DNA of 64,000 bases from Agromyces flavus (GCF_900104685.1 NZ_LT629755.1:1984001-2048000), one strand, 5' to 3'. Shown: positions 32,447 through 41,157, counted from the stretch's first letter. The notes: generated by a model not told the origin, from the sequence alone. Program-made: numbers and translations.

Positions 32447-33088
32447 CTAGTCGGCGCCCGCCGACGTGGCGAGCGCATTGGTCAGGCTCATGTGCAGGTG
32501 CACGTGCGTGGCGTGGGCAGCCAGCTCGGCGTCGCGCGCGAGGATCGCGTCGACGATCAGCAGGTGCTCGTGCGCGGCGGCTCTGAGCCGGTCGGGATTG
32601 TGCCGCGAGAGCCGGCGGATGCGGGCCGAGTGCAGCTGCACGCTGCGCAGGGACGACGCGAGGAAGGGGTTCGCGACCGCCGCCTCGATCGCGTCGTCGA
32701 GCTCGTCGACGATCGCGAAGTAGGCGGCGAGCCCCGCCTCGCCCTGGGCGAGCAGCTGCGGCGCCTCCCTGAGCCGCTCGCGGATCGCGAGGAACGGCTC
32801 GTCGTCGTGCCGCTGCGCGGCGAGGCCGGCCGCCTTGCCCTCGAGTGCCTCACGGAGCTCGTAGAGCGACACGATGTCGTCGCGCGAGACGGCGGTGACG
32901 ATCGTGCCGCGGCCGTTGGCCTCGACGAGTCCGTCGGCGGCGAGCTGACGCAGCGCTTCGCGGATCGGGGTGCGGCTCACACCGAGGCGGGTGGACTGCT
33001 CCACTTCCTGCAGCACCGTGCCGGGTTCGAGCGCGCCCTCGAGGATCTCTGCGCGGAGCGTGCGATAGGCGCGATCACCGGCTCGCAT
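32447..33088 (-). CDS. GntR-family regulator (FCD domain) of propionate genes
   Basis: 213 residues from the ATG at 33088, which has a perfect GAGGAGG site. Winged helix-turn-helix: AYRTLRAEILEGALEPGTVL, GVSRTPIREALRQLAADGLV. The FCD domain has ELREALEGKAAGLAAQRHDD and the metal-type histidines in AAAHEHLLIVDAILARDAEL and HATHVHLHMS. It heads the prpDBC operon, and two mirror-image AATGTATACAC sites lie between it and divergent prpE. It likely represses both units and responds to a methylcitrate-cycle intermediate; the effector is inferred. Confidence 0.87.
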   Translation of the reverse strand: MRAGDRAYRTLRAEILEGALEPGTVLQEVEQSTRLGVSRTPIREALRQLAADGLVEANGRGTIVTAVSRDDIVSLYELREALEGKAAGLAAQRHDDEPFLAIRERLREAPQLLAQGEAGLAAYFAIVDELDDAIEAAVANPFLASSLRSVQLHSARIRRLSRHNPDRLRAAAHEHLLIVDAILARDAELAAHATHVHLHMSLTNALATSAGAD

Positions 33089-33119
33089 CGGATCCTCCTC
33101 TGCCTCATCGTCCGACCTC

Positions 33120-33130
33120 AATGTATACAC
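33120..33130. promoter_or_regulatory. GntR operator 1 (AATGTATACAC)
   Basis: AATGTATACAC at 33120-33130, with the TGTATACA palindromic core typical of FCD-type GntR operators. It lies 32 bases upstream of the GntR start and so over the regulator/prpDBC promoter. Confidence 0.7.
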
Positions 33131-33194
33131 GGATGGCGAGGCAACTGCAATCCACATCGAGAATCTGCCCGGGATGTGGCGCCATCGGGCCGCA

Positions 33195-33205
33195 GTGTAT
33201 ACATT
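33195..33205. promoter_or_regulatory. GntR operator 2 (mirror copy)
   Basis: GTGTATACATT at 33195-33205 is the exact reverse complement of operator 1. It lies 87 bases before prpE. The centres are 75 bases apart, about seven helical turns, which could allow looping. Confidence 0.7.
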
Positions 33206-33291
33206 GGATGCACCGCGCCAGAGTCGGAGCGGATTCGACAGCACATCCCGAGGAAGTGGCACCGTCGCCCTCCTCGGTGGGAGGAACGGCG

Positions 33292-35262
33292 ATGGGCACG
33301 ACCGAGATGCGCACCTATGCGGACGAGTACCGCCGCAGCATGGAGCAGCCCGAGGAGTTCTGGCTCGAGGCATCCGGCCTGGTCGACTGGATCACCCCGC
33401 CTACGCGCGCCCTCGACGACCGCGAAGCGCCGATCTACCGCTGGTACCCGGATGGCACGCTCAACGTCAGCGCGAACGCGCTGGACCGCTGGGTCGCCGC
33501 CGGACGCGGCGACCAGGTCGCCCTCGCCTACGACTCCGCGATGACCGGCTCGAAGCGGACCTTCACCTATGCCGAGCTCCTCCACGAGGTCTCCCTATTC
33601 GCGGGCGTGCTGCGCGGCCGCGGGGTGCAGCGCGGCGACCGCGTCGCGATCTACCTGCCGATGACGCCCGAGGCCGTCATCGCGATGCTCGCCTGTGCGC
33701 GCATCGGCGCCGTGCACTCCGTCATCTTCGGCGGGTTCGCGGCCAACGAGCTCGCGGTTCGGATCCAGGACGCCGAGCCCAAGGTCATCGTCACCTCGTC
33801 GGGCGGGCTCGAGCCGGGCCGCGCGGTCGAGTACCTGCCGATCGTCGAGAAGGCGCTCGCGATGATCGTCGGCGATCGATCGGTGACCGACGCGGTGACC
33901 TCGTCGATCGCGGTGATCTCCGAGGACGAGCTCAGCGTCGAGACGGTGATCGTGCGCGATCGCGAAGCGGTGCCCGGGAACGCGGCGGAGTTCGACGGTC
34001 GCGTCGGCGTGCGATGGGTCGACTGGGCGACAGAGCTCGAGCGGGCCGAGCCCGTCGGAGCCGTCGAGGTCGCGGCCACCGATCCGCTGTACATCCTCTA
34101 CACGTCGGGCACGACCGGCACCCCCAAGGGCGTCGTGCGCGACCACGGCGGCTACGCCGTCGCACTGGCGTGGTCGATGCGGAGCATCTACGACATCCAC
34201 CCGGGCGACGTGATGTGGACGGCGTCCGACGTGGGCTGGGTCGTCGGCCACAGCTACATCGTCTACGGTCCACTGCTCGCGGGTGCGACGACCGTCCTCT
34301 ACGAGGGCAAGCCGGTCGGGACGCCCGACGCCGGTGCCTTCTGGCGCATGGTCGAGGAGTACGGGGTCAAGGTGCTGTTCTCGGCGCCGACGGCGGTGCG
34401 CGCCATCCGTCGCGAGGACCCCGGCCTCGAACACCTCCGGCGGTACGACACGTCGACGCTCGAGGCGCTGTTCCTCGCGGGTGAGCGACTCGACACCGAG
34501 ACCTACCACTGGATCAACGACGCGCTCCACTGTCCGGTCGTCGACCACTGGTGGCAGACGGAGACGGGGTGGGCGATCGCGGCGAACCCGCGCGGGATCG
34601 AGCCGCTGCCTGTGAAGCCCGGCTCCCCCACCGTGCCGGTGCCCGGCTACCGCGTGGCGATCGTCGACGGCAAGGGACGCCAGGTGGCCGCGGGAGCCGA
34701 GGGCAACATCGTGCTGGAACTGCCGCTTCCGCCAGGCAGCCTGCCCACCCTGTGGGGCGGCGACGAACGCTACGTCTCGTCCTACCTCACCGCCTTCCCA
34801 GGGCACTACGCGACGGGAGACTCCGGCTACGTCGACGAGGACGGATACGTCTACGTCATGGGGCGGACCGACGATGTCATCAACGTCGCGGGTCATCGGC
34901 TCTCGACCGGCGGACTCGAGGAGGCGATCAACCACCATCCGGCGATCGCCGAGGTCGCGGTGATCGGCGTCCGCGACGAACTCAAGGGCCAGCGGGCTGC
35001 CGGCTTCGTGACACTCAAGCACGGCACGGCGATCGACCACGAGGTCCTCGTGAAGGAGCTCGTCGCCCTCGTCCGCGAGACGGTGGGCCCGGTCGCGGCC
35101 TTCCGCGACGTGACGGTGCTCGATCGCCTTCCCAAGACCCGGTCGGGCAAGATCCTCCGCAAGACCATCCGCCAGATCGCCGACGGCGAGCCGTACAAGG
35201 TGCCGGCGACGATCGAGGACCCGACCGTGCTGACCGCGCTCGAAGCCGCCCTCGGTCGGTAG
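33292..35262 (+). CDS. prpE: Propionyl-CoA synthetase
   Basis: 656 residues from the ATG at 33292, with GGGAGG about eight bases upstream. It is an AMP-forming acyl-CoA synthetase: YILYTSGTTGTPKGVVRDHG (phosphate loop), VMWTASDVGWVVGHSYIVYG, VDHWWQTETGWAIAANP, YATGDSGYVDEDGYVYVMGR and the acetylatable catalytic Lys in LPKTRSGKILRKTIRQ. The Trp/Val arrangement of the acyl pocket is not decisive, but divergence from prpDBC supports propionate over acetate. It activates propionate to propionyl-CoA, the PrpC substrate. A separate acs lies at 39190. Confidence 0.9.
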   Translation: MGTTEMRTYADEYRRSMEQPEEFWLEASGLVDWITPPTRALDDREAPIYRWYPDGTLNVSANALDRWVAAGRGDQVALAYDSAMTGSKRTFTYAELLHEVSLFAGVLRGRGVQRGDRVAIYLPMTPEAVIAMLACARIGAVHSVIFGGFAANELAVRIQDAEPKVIVTSSGGLEPGRAVEYLPIVEKALAMIVGDRSVTDAVTSSIAVISEDELSVETVIVRDREAVPGNAAEFDGRVGVRWVDWATELERAEPVGAVEVAATDPLYILYTSGTTGTPKGVVRDHGGYAVALAWSMRSIYDIHPGDVMWTASDVGWVVGHSYIVYGPLLAGATTVLYEGKPVGTPDAGAFWRMVEEYGVKVLFSAPTAVRAIRREDPGLEHLRRYDTSTLEALFLAGERLDTETYHWINDALHCPVVDHWWQTETGWAIAANPRGIEPLPVKPGSPTVPVPGYRVAIVDGKGRQVAAGAEGNIVLELPLPPGSLPTLWGGDERYVSSYLTAFPGHYATGDSGYVDEDGYVYVMGRTDDVINVAGHRLSTGGLEEAINHHPAIAEVAVIGVRDELKGQRAAGFVTLKHGTAIDHEVLVKELVALVRETVGPVAAFRDVTVLDRLPKTRSGKILRKTIRQIADGEPYKVPATIEDPTVLTALEAALGR

Positions 35263-35426
35263 GCCACCACGCTGGCCCCCGGAACGGGTCGCAATGTGAC
35301 GGGCGAGGATGACACGAGTGAGGGTTGCTCACGATGATGGGTGACGGACACACCACCCCTGCTGTCCTCGGGGTCGCGGCGTTTCCCTCACCTGGCGCCG
35401 CGGCCCTGACAGCCGGGCCGTTCGCT

Positions 35427-35792
35427 TCAGCTCGGCGGTGGACCCGCTCGCGCGGATGCGGTCGCCGTGAACGCGGCGCGTTCGATCGCGACCTGCACCA
35501 GGACGGTCGCCCCGCTCACGTCGCATGACGTCAATCTGGCTCCGTTCACGGCGGCGAGTCGCGTGGCGATCGCGCAGGGCTCACCCGGCACGGCTCCGGA
35601 GACCGCATCGGCCGCGGCGAGCGCCGCCGCATCTGCGGCGTTCGCCGCCGACTGCGAGGCCACCGATCCGACCAGCACGGCGGCGAGCCCGGCCGCGAGC
35701 GCCACGACAGCACCGACGATGCCCAGCGTGACCACGGTCGCCGCCCCGCGCTCGCCGCGAAGCCGCCGCCACCGCCCGGGCACGAGGCTCAC
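35427..35792 (-). CDS. Rv3654c-like TadG/TadE-type pseudopilin-like secreted protein
   Basis: 121 residues from the GTG at 35792, overlapping the TadE stop (GTGA). A basic start (RWRRLRGERGAATVV) leads into one hydrophobic helix (about 16-42), then Ala-rich SAANAADAAALAAADAVSG and two cysteines (PCAIA, TSCDVS) that may pair. The RGAATV-helix-NAADAAALAAA layout is that of the Rv3654c family found at the end of actinobacterial Tad clusters. It probably contributes to pilus assembly as a minor component. It is the last gene of the cluster. Confidence 0.8.
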   Translation of the reverse strand: MSLVPGRWRRLRGERGAATVVTLGIVGAVVALAAGLAAVLVGSVASQSAANAADAAALAAADAVSGAVPGEPCAIATRLAAVNGARLTSCDVSGATVLVQVAIERAAFTATASARAGPPPS

Positions 35793-36133
35793 AAGCCGCC
35801 CCGCATCGCGCAGGACTCCGCCCGCAGCTCGAGCGCGGAGAGCACCCCGCCCGCGTGCCCGACGAGCGTCGCGCAGACGAACGGGTCATCCACGCTCGTC
35901 GCCAGACGCGCCCCGCCGGCATTGCGGGATGCGATGCCGGCGGCGACGGCGTCGCTCTCGCCCCGGCCCAGCGCACGAGCGGCATCAGCGGCCGCGTCGG
36001 CCAGTCGGACCTGCACGGCCGCGACGTGGACGGCGGCGAGGGACGCGGCGAGCACCAGCGCGATCGCGGGCAGCGCGACGGCGAACTCCGCCGTCACGCT
36101 GCCGCGCTCGCGCTCACCCCACCGTGAGCGCAT
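35789..36133 (-). CDS. TadE-family minor pilin
   Basis: 114 residues from the ATG at 36133, overlapping the DUF4244 gene by 20 bases. The TadE motif RGSVTAEFAVALPAIALVLA includes the Glu at position +5 of the helix expected for prepilin-peptidase processing. The rest is an Ala-rich helix, RLADAAADAARALGRGESD, and two cysteines (FVCATL, ESCAMR). TadE proteins are minor pilins needed for Flp/Tad pilus formation. It sits between the major-pilin-like gene and the Rv3654c-like gene. Confidence 0.82.
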   Translation of the reverse strand: MRSRWGERERGSVTAEFAVALPAIALVLAASLAAVHVAAVQVRLADAAADAARALGRGESDAVAAGIASRNAGGARLATSVDDPFVCATLVGHAGGVLSALELRAESCAMRGGL

Positions 36134-36377
36134 TCCGAACGAGGTCGGTGAGGATGCCGCGCACCTCGTCGCCCCGGAGGATGACGACGAGCAGGCCCGC
36201 GAAGCCGACCGCGGCCATGGTCGCCACGGCGTACTCGGCGGTTGCGGCGCCGCGCTCCCCCGCCAGTCGTTCCACGATCTGTCGGATTCGTCGCCGCGCG
36301 AGTGCGGCCGCGCGGACACCGGACTGCCCGATGCCTCCGCCCGCGCGTTCGTCGCCAGTGGTGGGGATGGATGACAT
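36114..36377 (-). CDS. DUF4244 Flp-type major pilin candidate
   Basis: 87 residues from the ATG at 36377, with AGAGGAA just upstream. After a hydrophilic leader of about 42 residues comes ERGAATAEYAVATMAAVGFA, a type IV/Flp prepilin motif with cleavage expected before the hydrophobic helix and the conserved Glu-Tyr pair, then LRGDEVRGILTDLVRNALTVG. In Actinobacteria DUF4244 proteins occupy the position of the Flp pilin in Tad clusters, so this is the probable major pilus subunit. Confidence 0.82.
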   Translation of the reverse strand: MSSIPTTGDERAGGGIGQSGVRAAALARRRIRQIVERLAGERGAATAEYAVATMAAVGFAGLLVVILRGDEVRGILTDLVRNALTVG

Positions 36378-36432
36378 GTGGTTCCTCTCTCTGGGCCGCG
36401 ACTGCGGCGACGGTGGCACGAGACCGAAGTCG

Positions 36433-37461
36433 TCACACGGCACCGCCCAAGGTGCCCGTGACGACGGAGATGAGCAGCGGCGCGACGCCCAGCAGCACGA
36501 AGGCGGGCAGCACGCAGCAGCCGAGCGGGATCATGAGCCGAACGCCGAGCGCGGCCGCCCTCACGGCGCCGGCCGCCTGCGCCGCTCCGCGCCGACGGTT
36601 CGCCTCGGCCCGGAGCAGGTCGGCCACCGGAGCGCCCGCCCGCTCGGCGAGTCGGAGCACCGGGGCGGCGGACGCCGATGCGGCGAGTTCGGGCAGGTGG
36701 GTCCGGAGCGCCTGGGCGACGATCGCCTCCGCTCGAGGGAGGGAGGTCCCGCTGGTCAGGGCCATGGCGAGCAGCTCGAGCTCGATGCCGCTCGACGGCC
36801 GCGACGCCGCCGCGCGGGCGACCATCGCGCGGCTCCAGCGAGTACCGACCCACAGCAGCCCCGAGCCGACGACCAGGCAGCCGAGACCTACAGGGTTGCC
36901 GAACAGGACCCCGATCGTGTCGAACCCGAGCACGGCGCCGAAGACCACGGCGATCACGGGGAGCGCGGCGACGAGCTTCGCGCTCGCGGCAGGCCCGGCG
37001 AGCGCCGCGGCGGCCTCGCGCCTCAATTGCGCTTCGGACCGGAGCGCACCGGCGAGCGCGCCCAGGCACGCTGCGAGCGGTGCGCCCGCGGCATCCGCCA
37101 CCGCCCACGCGGCCGCGAGGATCGACCATGCCGGAGACGCGGCGGCGTGCGACGCCCTCGCGCGCGCCATCGCGTCGGCGACGGAGTCCCCCTCGCCGGC
37201 GGCTGCGGCTGCCGCGGCGACTACGCGTTCGTCGTCGAGATCCGCATGATCTCGGGCGGTGCCTCCATCGTCGGGCCGAAGGTCGACGTTCCGCCACGCC
37301 GCGGCCGGCGCGAGACCGGCGGTGAGCAGCGCCGCAAGCCGCTCGGTCGCGGCCGCCACACGGTCGACGGGGCCGCCCGGGTCGGCCCGGGCGAGACGCC
37401 GACGTGAGATGACTGCCGCGGCGAGCCCGGCGAGGGCCGGCGCGTCGGCGCGCCTCAGCAT
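36433..37461 (-). CDS. TadC/TadB-type type II secretion F-domain membrane protein
   Basis: 342 residues from the ATG at 37461, overlapping tadA by seven bases. The T2SSF domain is visible twice in outline: WSILAAAWAVADAAGAPLAA with downstream helices, then GIELELLAMALTSGTSLPRA and VLRLAERAGAPVADLLRAEA. Hydrophobic spans lie near 170-190, 195-215 and 310-335. It forms the inner-membrane platform for pilus assembly with TadA. Only one such gene is present, where many clusters have separate tadB and tadC. Confidence 0.8.
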   Translation of the reverse strand: MLRRADAPALAGLAAAVISRRRLARADPGGPVDRVAAATERLAALLTAGLAPAAAWRNVDLRPDDGGTARDHADLDDERVVAAAAAAAGEGDSVADAMARARASHAAASPAWSILAAAWAVADAAGAPLAACLGALAGALRSEAQLRREAAAALAGPAASAKLVAALPVIAVVFGAVLGFDTIGVLFGNPVGLGCLVVGSGLLWVGTRWSRAMVARAAASRPSSGIELELLAMALTSGTSLPRAEAIVAQALRTHLPELAASASAAPVLRLAERAGAPVADLLRAEANRRRGAAQAAGAVRAAALGVRLMIPLGCCVLPAFVLLGVAPLLISVVTGTLGGAV

Positions 37462-38633
37462 GGCGCGATCCCGAGTCGGGCGCCGTCGAGCTCGAACCGG
37501 CCGATCTGCCGGACCCGGCGGCGGCCGTCGTGCCGTTCGAGGTGGACGACGAGATCGAAGGCGCTCACGGCCTGCCGTGCGACCGCGTCGGGCGACATGC
37601 CCGCCGTCGATCCGAGCGCCTCGAGCCGCGCCGGCACGTCGTCGAGGGAGTTGGCGTGCAACGTCCCCGCTCCGCCGTCGTGACCCGTGTTGAGGGCGGC
37701 GAGCAGTTCGCGCAACTCGGGCCCTCGGCATTCGCCGACGACGAGCCGATCGGGCCGCATGCGCAACGCCTCGCGCAGCAGCACGTCGAGGCCGATCCGA
37801 CCGCTGCCCTCGAGATTGGCCTGTCGGGCCTCGAGCGAGACGATGTGCGGATGCGAGATTCGCAACTCCGCAACATCCTCGAGCAGCACGATGCGCTCCT
37901 TCGGGCCGGCCTCGCCGAGGAGTGCCCCGAGCAGCGTGGTCTTGCCGGTGCCGCCCGCGCCCGTCACGAGGATGTTGCGACGCTCCGACACCGCACGCCG
38001 CAGTGCCGCCTCCTGGTCGCCGTCGAGCATGCCCGCCTTCGCGAGCGCGGCGAGCGGGAAGTCCGCGATGCGCGGGATCCGCACCGAGACCAGCGTGCCG
38101 CTCGACGACAGCGGCGGCAGCACCGCGTGCACCCGGATGCCTCGACCGAGCCGCACGTCGACGGCCGGGGTCGCCTCGTCGACGTGCCGGCCGCCGCGCG
38201 CGATCAGCTGGATCGCGAGCGCGCGCACCTCGGATTCGTCAGCGCTCCACGAGGGCTCGTGCTCGGGACCCGCGCCCCGGTCGACCCACAGTCCACGTTC
38301 GCCGTTGAGGAACAGGTCGGTGACCGGACCGGAGGCCGCGTATCCAGCGAGCGGGCCGAGCAGTGCGAGTTCGTCGGGGGTGATGCCGCCGGCAGTCGCA
38401 CCGAGTGCGTCGGCGACCGACGGTCGCGACGCCGCAACGCGTGGACGGGCGCACTCGACCGGCGGCGCGACATCCGCCCGCTCTGAAACCGCACGTTCGA
38501 CGAGGTACGGCCGCACCTCGGGCGCCCACGGAGACGCCGTCGTCATCAACGCGTCTCCGCACGCCTCGGCGGCGGGGCGCTCCGGATCGGGCGGCGGCTC
38601 CCAGGACGGGACGGCGACGAAGGGGCGAGGCAT
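37455..38633 (-). CDS. tadA: TadA/CpaF-family pilus assembly ATPase
   Basis: 392 residues from the ATG at 38633. It is a secretion ATPase with N-terminal domain PVTDLFLNGERGLWVDRGAG, VRLGRGIRVHAVLPPLSSSG, Walker A RNILVTGAGGTGKTTLLGAL, the Asp box IVLLEDVAELRISHPHIVSL, Walker B-type DRLVVGECRGPELRELLAAL and the His box TGHDGGAGTLHANSLDDVPARL. It powers Tad pilus assembly. It is the first gene of the operon; the usual upstream CpaE/Ssd-like ATPase gene is absent, and a 556-base gene-free region lies upstream. Confidence 0.92.
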   Translation of the reverse strand: MPRPFVAVPSWEPPPDPERPAAEACGDALMTTASPWAPEVRPYLVERAVSERADVAPPVECARPRVAASRPSVADALGATAGGITPDELALLGPLAGYAASGPVTDLFLNGERGLWVDRGAGPEHEPSWSADESEVRALAIQLIARGGRHVDEATPAVDVRLGRGIRVHAVLPPLSSSGTLVSVRIPRIADFPLAALAKAGMLDGDQEAALRRAVSERRNILVTGAGGTGKTTLLGALLGEAGPKERIVLLEDVAELRISHPHIVSLEARQANLEGSGRIGLDVLLREALRMRPDRLVVGECRGPELRELLAALNTGHDGGAGTLHANSLDDVPARLEALGSTAGMSPDAVARQAVSAFDLVVHLERHDGRRRVRQIGRFELDGARLGIAPC

Positions 38634-38691
38634 GCGGCCGAGGCTAGGCGCGAGACGCAGCCGCGACAGGCGTCACCGTGCCGGGAACGGA

Positions 38692-38729
38692 ACGAGCCCC
38701 CCGCCACGTCGTTGTGGAGGAGGGCTCGT
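38692..38729. repeat. Inverted repeat ACGAGCCC/GGGCTCGT
   Basis: 8-bp arms 38692-38699 and 38722-38729, with a nested CCAC/GTGG pair (38704-38707, 38714-38717). It lies 59 bases upstream of tadA, in what would be the tadA leader on the minus strand. No gene ends here, so a plain terminator role is not obvious. Confidence 0.5.
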
Positions 38730-38759
38730 GTGCGACATCCGTCGCCGTTAACAGAAGGG

Positions 38760-38816
38760 GGCGGCACCCATTGGGGGGAACAGGTGCCGCCTCGGCAACG
38801 CAAGGATTGGGGGGAA
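38760..38816. repeat. 9-bp inverted repeat with duplicated ATTGGGGGGAA
   Basis: GGCGGCACC at 38760-38768 pairs with 38783-38791. ATTGGGGGGAA lies in the loop side (38770-38780) and again at 38806-38816, where it forms GATT-GGGGGG-AATC. The exact duplication 36 bases apart suggests protein-binding sites rather than chance. Confidence 0.5.
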
Positions 38817-39189
38817 TCTCGAGCGTTGCAGGCCTCGAAACAAACGTTCGGGCGTTCTCAGTGTATGGGCTCGATCTCCATACGCAAGTACTTTTTGTCC
38901 TCATTTGTGCCGACACACAGGAATGTCTGCGACTTCCTCCAGTACGGGAGGGGAACAACGGCGAAATCGTTGGAGAAATCCGCACAACACGACGCATTCC
39001 GAAGGTCGATCGCCGACGTGACTTCCGAAGGATCACTCACTCGCGGCTCCATCGACGCGCGAACGGGCTCAAGACTACGTCTCCGTGCGACCCCGTGGCG
39101 AACGACACGCCTCCGTCGGGCGCTAGTCTGCTCTACAGGGCAGGCGAACCCGATAGTCCAATCTTTCGCGAAGGAGCGATCGCACCACT

Positions 39190-41145
39190 ATGAACGCGCA
39201 GATCGATCACGCGCTCGAGGAGATCCGGCGCTTCCGCCCGAGTCCCGAGTTCGCCGCCCAGGCCGTCGCCGACGAGGGCCTCTACGACGCCGCCCGGGCA
39301 GACCGGCTCGGCTTCTGGGCCGACCAGGCCCGCACGCTGCTCCAGTGGGAGAAGCCCTTCACCCGCACGCTCGACTGGTCGAATCCGCCCTTCGCGAAGT
39401 GGTTCGACGACGGCGAGCTCAACGTCGCCGTCAACTGCCTCGACCGGCACGTCGAGGCCGGCCTGGGCGATCGGGTCGCGCTCCTCTGGGAGGGCGAGCC
39501 CGGCGACTCGCGCGCGATCACCTACGCCGAGCTGACCGACGCGGTCAAGCGCGCGGCGAACACGCTCACCGACCTCGGCGTCGGCGAGCACGACCGAGTC
39601 GCCATCTACCTCCCGATGATTCCCGAGGCCGTCGTGGCCATGCTCGCCTGCGCGCGCATCGGCGCCATCCACTCGGTGGTCTTTGGCGGGTTCAGCGCCG
39701 ACAGCCTCGCGTCGCGCATCGACGACGCCGAGGCATCCGTCGTCATCACCGCCGATGGCGGGTATCGCAAGGGCCGCGTCTTCCCGCTGAAGCCCGTCGT
39801 CGACGAAGCACTCGGCAAGGCCGAGGGCGGCACCGTGCGCAACGTGCTCGTCGTCAAGCGCGGCGAGAACGACGTCGAATGGGACGCGGACCGCGACCTC
39901 TGGTGGCATGAGACCGTCGGGACCGCGTCGAACGAGCACAAGGCGAAGGCGTTCGAGGCCGAGCACCCGCTGTTCATCCTCTACACCTCGGGCACCACCG
40001 GCAAGCCGAAGGGCATCCTCCACACGTCGGGCGGCTACCTCACGCAGGCCGCCTTCACGCACAAGAACGTCTTCGACCTGCACCCCGAACGCGATGTCTA
40101 CTGGTGCACCGCCGACGTCGGATGGATCACCGGGCACTCGTACGTCGTCTACGGCCCGCTCGCCAACGGTGCGACGCAGGTCATCTACGAGGGCACGCCC
40201 GACACGCCGCACCCCGGCCGCTGGTGGGAGATCGTCGAGAAGTACAAGGTCTCGATCCTCTACACGGCACCCACCGCCATCCGCTCGTTCATGAAGCTCG
40301 GCCGGCAGATCCCGCACGAGTTCAACCTGCGGTCGCTGCGGCTGCTCGGCTCGGTCGGCGAACCGATCAACCCCGAGGCATGGATCTGGTACCGCCACGT
40401 CATCGGCGGCGGCTCCATCCCGGTCGTCGACACGTGGTGGCAGACCGAGACCGGTGCGATCATGATCTCCGCGCTTCCCGGCGTCACCGACCTGAAGCCC
40501 GGCGCCGCGCAGGTTCCGGTCCCCGGGGTCTCGATCAGCATCCTCGATGACGACGGCGCCGAGATCCATGGCGAGGGCGGCGGGCTGCTCGTCGCCACCG
40601 AGCCGTGGCCGTCGATGCTGCGCGGCATCTGGGGCGACCCCGAGCGCTTCAAGGAGACGTACTGGGAGAAGTTCGGCGACAAGTACTTCGCCGGCGACGG
40701 TGCCCGCCGCGACGAGGACGGCGACTTCTGGCTGCTGGGCCGCGTCGACGACGTCATGAACGTCTCGGGCCACCGCCTGTCGACCGCCGAGATCGAGTCG
40801 TCGCTCGTCGCCCACCCCTGGACGGCCGAGGCCGCCGTCGTCGGCGCGGCCGACGAGACCACGGGCCAGGCGGTCGTCGCGTTCGTCATCCTCAAGGCGA
40901 GCCAGGTCTCGCACGTCACCGACCCGAGCGAGGCGAGCGAGGAGCTGCGCAAGCACGTCGCCACCCAGATCGGCGCGATCGCGCGCCCGCGGCAGGTCTT
41001 CATCGTCAACGAGCTGCCGAAGACCCGCTCGGGCAAGATCATGCGGCGGCTGCTGCGCGACCTCGCCGAGGGCCGTGAGATCGGCGACACCACGACACTC
41101 GCCGACACGTCGATCATGCAGGTCATCAGCGCGCAGGTGCGCTGA
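39190..41145 (+). CDS. acs: Acetyl-CoA synthetase
   Basis: 651 residues from the ATG at 39190; AAGGAG is 13 bases upstream, rather far. It is AMP-forming: FILYTSGTTGKPKGILHTSG, VYWCTADVGWITGHSYVVYG, VDTWWQTETGAIMISALPGV, YFAGDGARRDEDGDFWLLGR and the regulatory catalytic Lys in LPKTRSGKIMRRLLRDL. The Trp in the WWQTETG loop and the length fit acetate-specific Acs. It converts acetate to acetyl-CoA and is probably active in acetate scavenging and overflow recycling. A terminator hairpin follows. Confidence 0.93.
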   Translation: MNAQIDHALEEIRRFRPSPEFAAQAVADEGLYDAARADRLGFWADQARTLLQWEKPFTRTLDWSNPPFAKWFDDGELNVAVNCLDRHVEAGLGDRVALLWEGEPGDSRAITYAELTDAVKRAANTLTDLGVGEHDRVAIYLPMIPEAVVAMLACARIGAIHSVVFGGFSADSLASRIDDAEASVVITADGGYRKGRVFPLKPVVDEALGKAEGGTVRNVLVVKRGENDVEWDADRDLWWHETVGTASNEHKAKAFEAEHPLFILYTSGTTGKPKGILHTSGGYLTQAAFTHKNVFDLHPERDVYWCTADVGWITGHSYVVYGPLANGATQVIYEGTPDTPHPGRWWEIVEKYKVSILYTAPTAIRSFMKLGRQIPHEFNLRSLRLLGSVGEPINPEAWIWYRHVIGGGSIPVVDTWWQTETGAIMISALPGVTDLKPGAAQVPVPGVSISILDDDGAEIHGEGGGLLVATEPWPSMLRGIWGDPERFKETYWEKFGDKYFAGDGARRDEDGDFWLLGRVDDVMNVSGHRLSTAEIESSLVAHPWTAEAAVVGAADETTGQAVVAFVILKASQVSHVTDPSEASEELRKHVATQIGAIARPRQVFIVNELPKTRSGKIMRRLLRDLAEGREIGDTTTLADTSIMQVISAQVR

Positions 41146-41157
41146 CGCCGTCGATAC

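Larger units (their letters stand above)
38634..39189. other. Divergent gene-free region between tadA and acs
   Basis: 556 bases with no convincing gene; open frames across it are low-complexity or lack starts. It holds an 8-bp stem (38692-38699/38722-38729), a 9-bp stem (38760-38768/38783-38791), the word ATTGGGGGGAA twice 36 bases apart (38770 and 38806), a locally AT-richer stretch around 38850-39000 with a 6-bp repeat GTATGG/CCATAC, and a TAGTCT -10 candidate near 39124 for acs. It probably contains both promoters and perhaps a leader RNA for the Tad operon. Confidence 0.55.

Noticed and set aside
33121..33291. Longer N-terminus for PrpE starting at 33121.
   Set aside because: It would place coding sequence through both GntR operators. 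The ATG at 33292 has a good ribosome site and aligns with the usual start of the family.
38858..39052. A 64-codon minus-strand frame with less biased composition (ATPase-unrelated, several Cys).
   Set aside because: It sits in a locally AT-richer patch that lengthens random frames; no ribosome site or family similarity is seen. Transcript data could reopen it.
38678..39193. A 171-codon plus-strand frame before acs.
   Set aside because: The composition is irregular, there is no ribosome site, it overlaps hairpins and runs into the acs start; it is not a credible gene.
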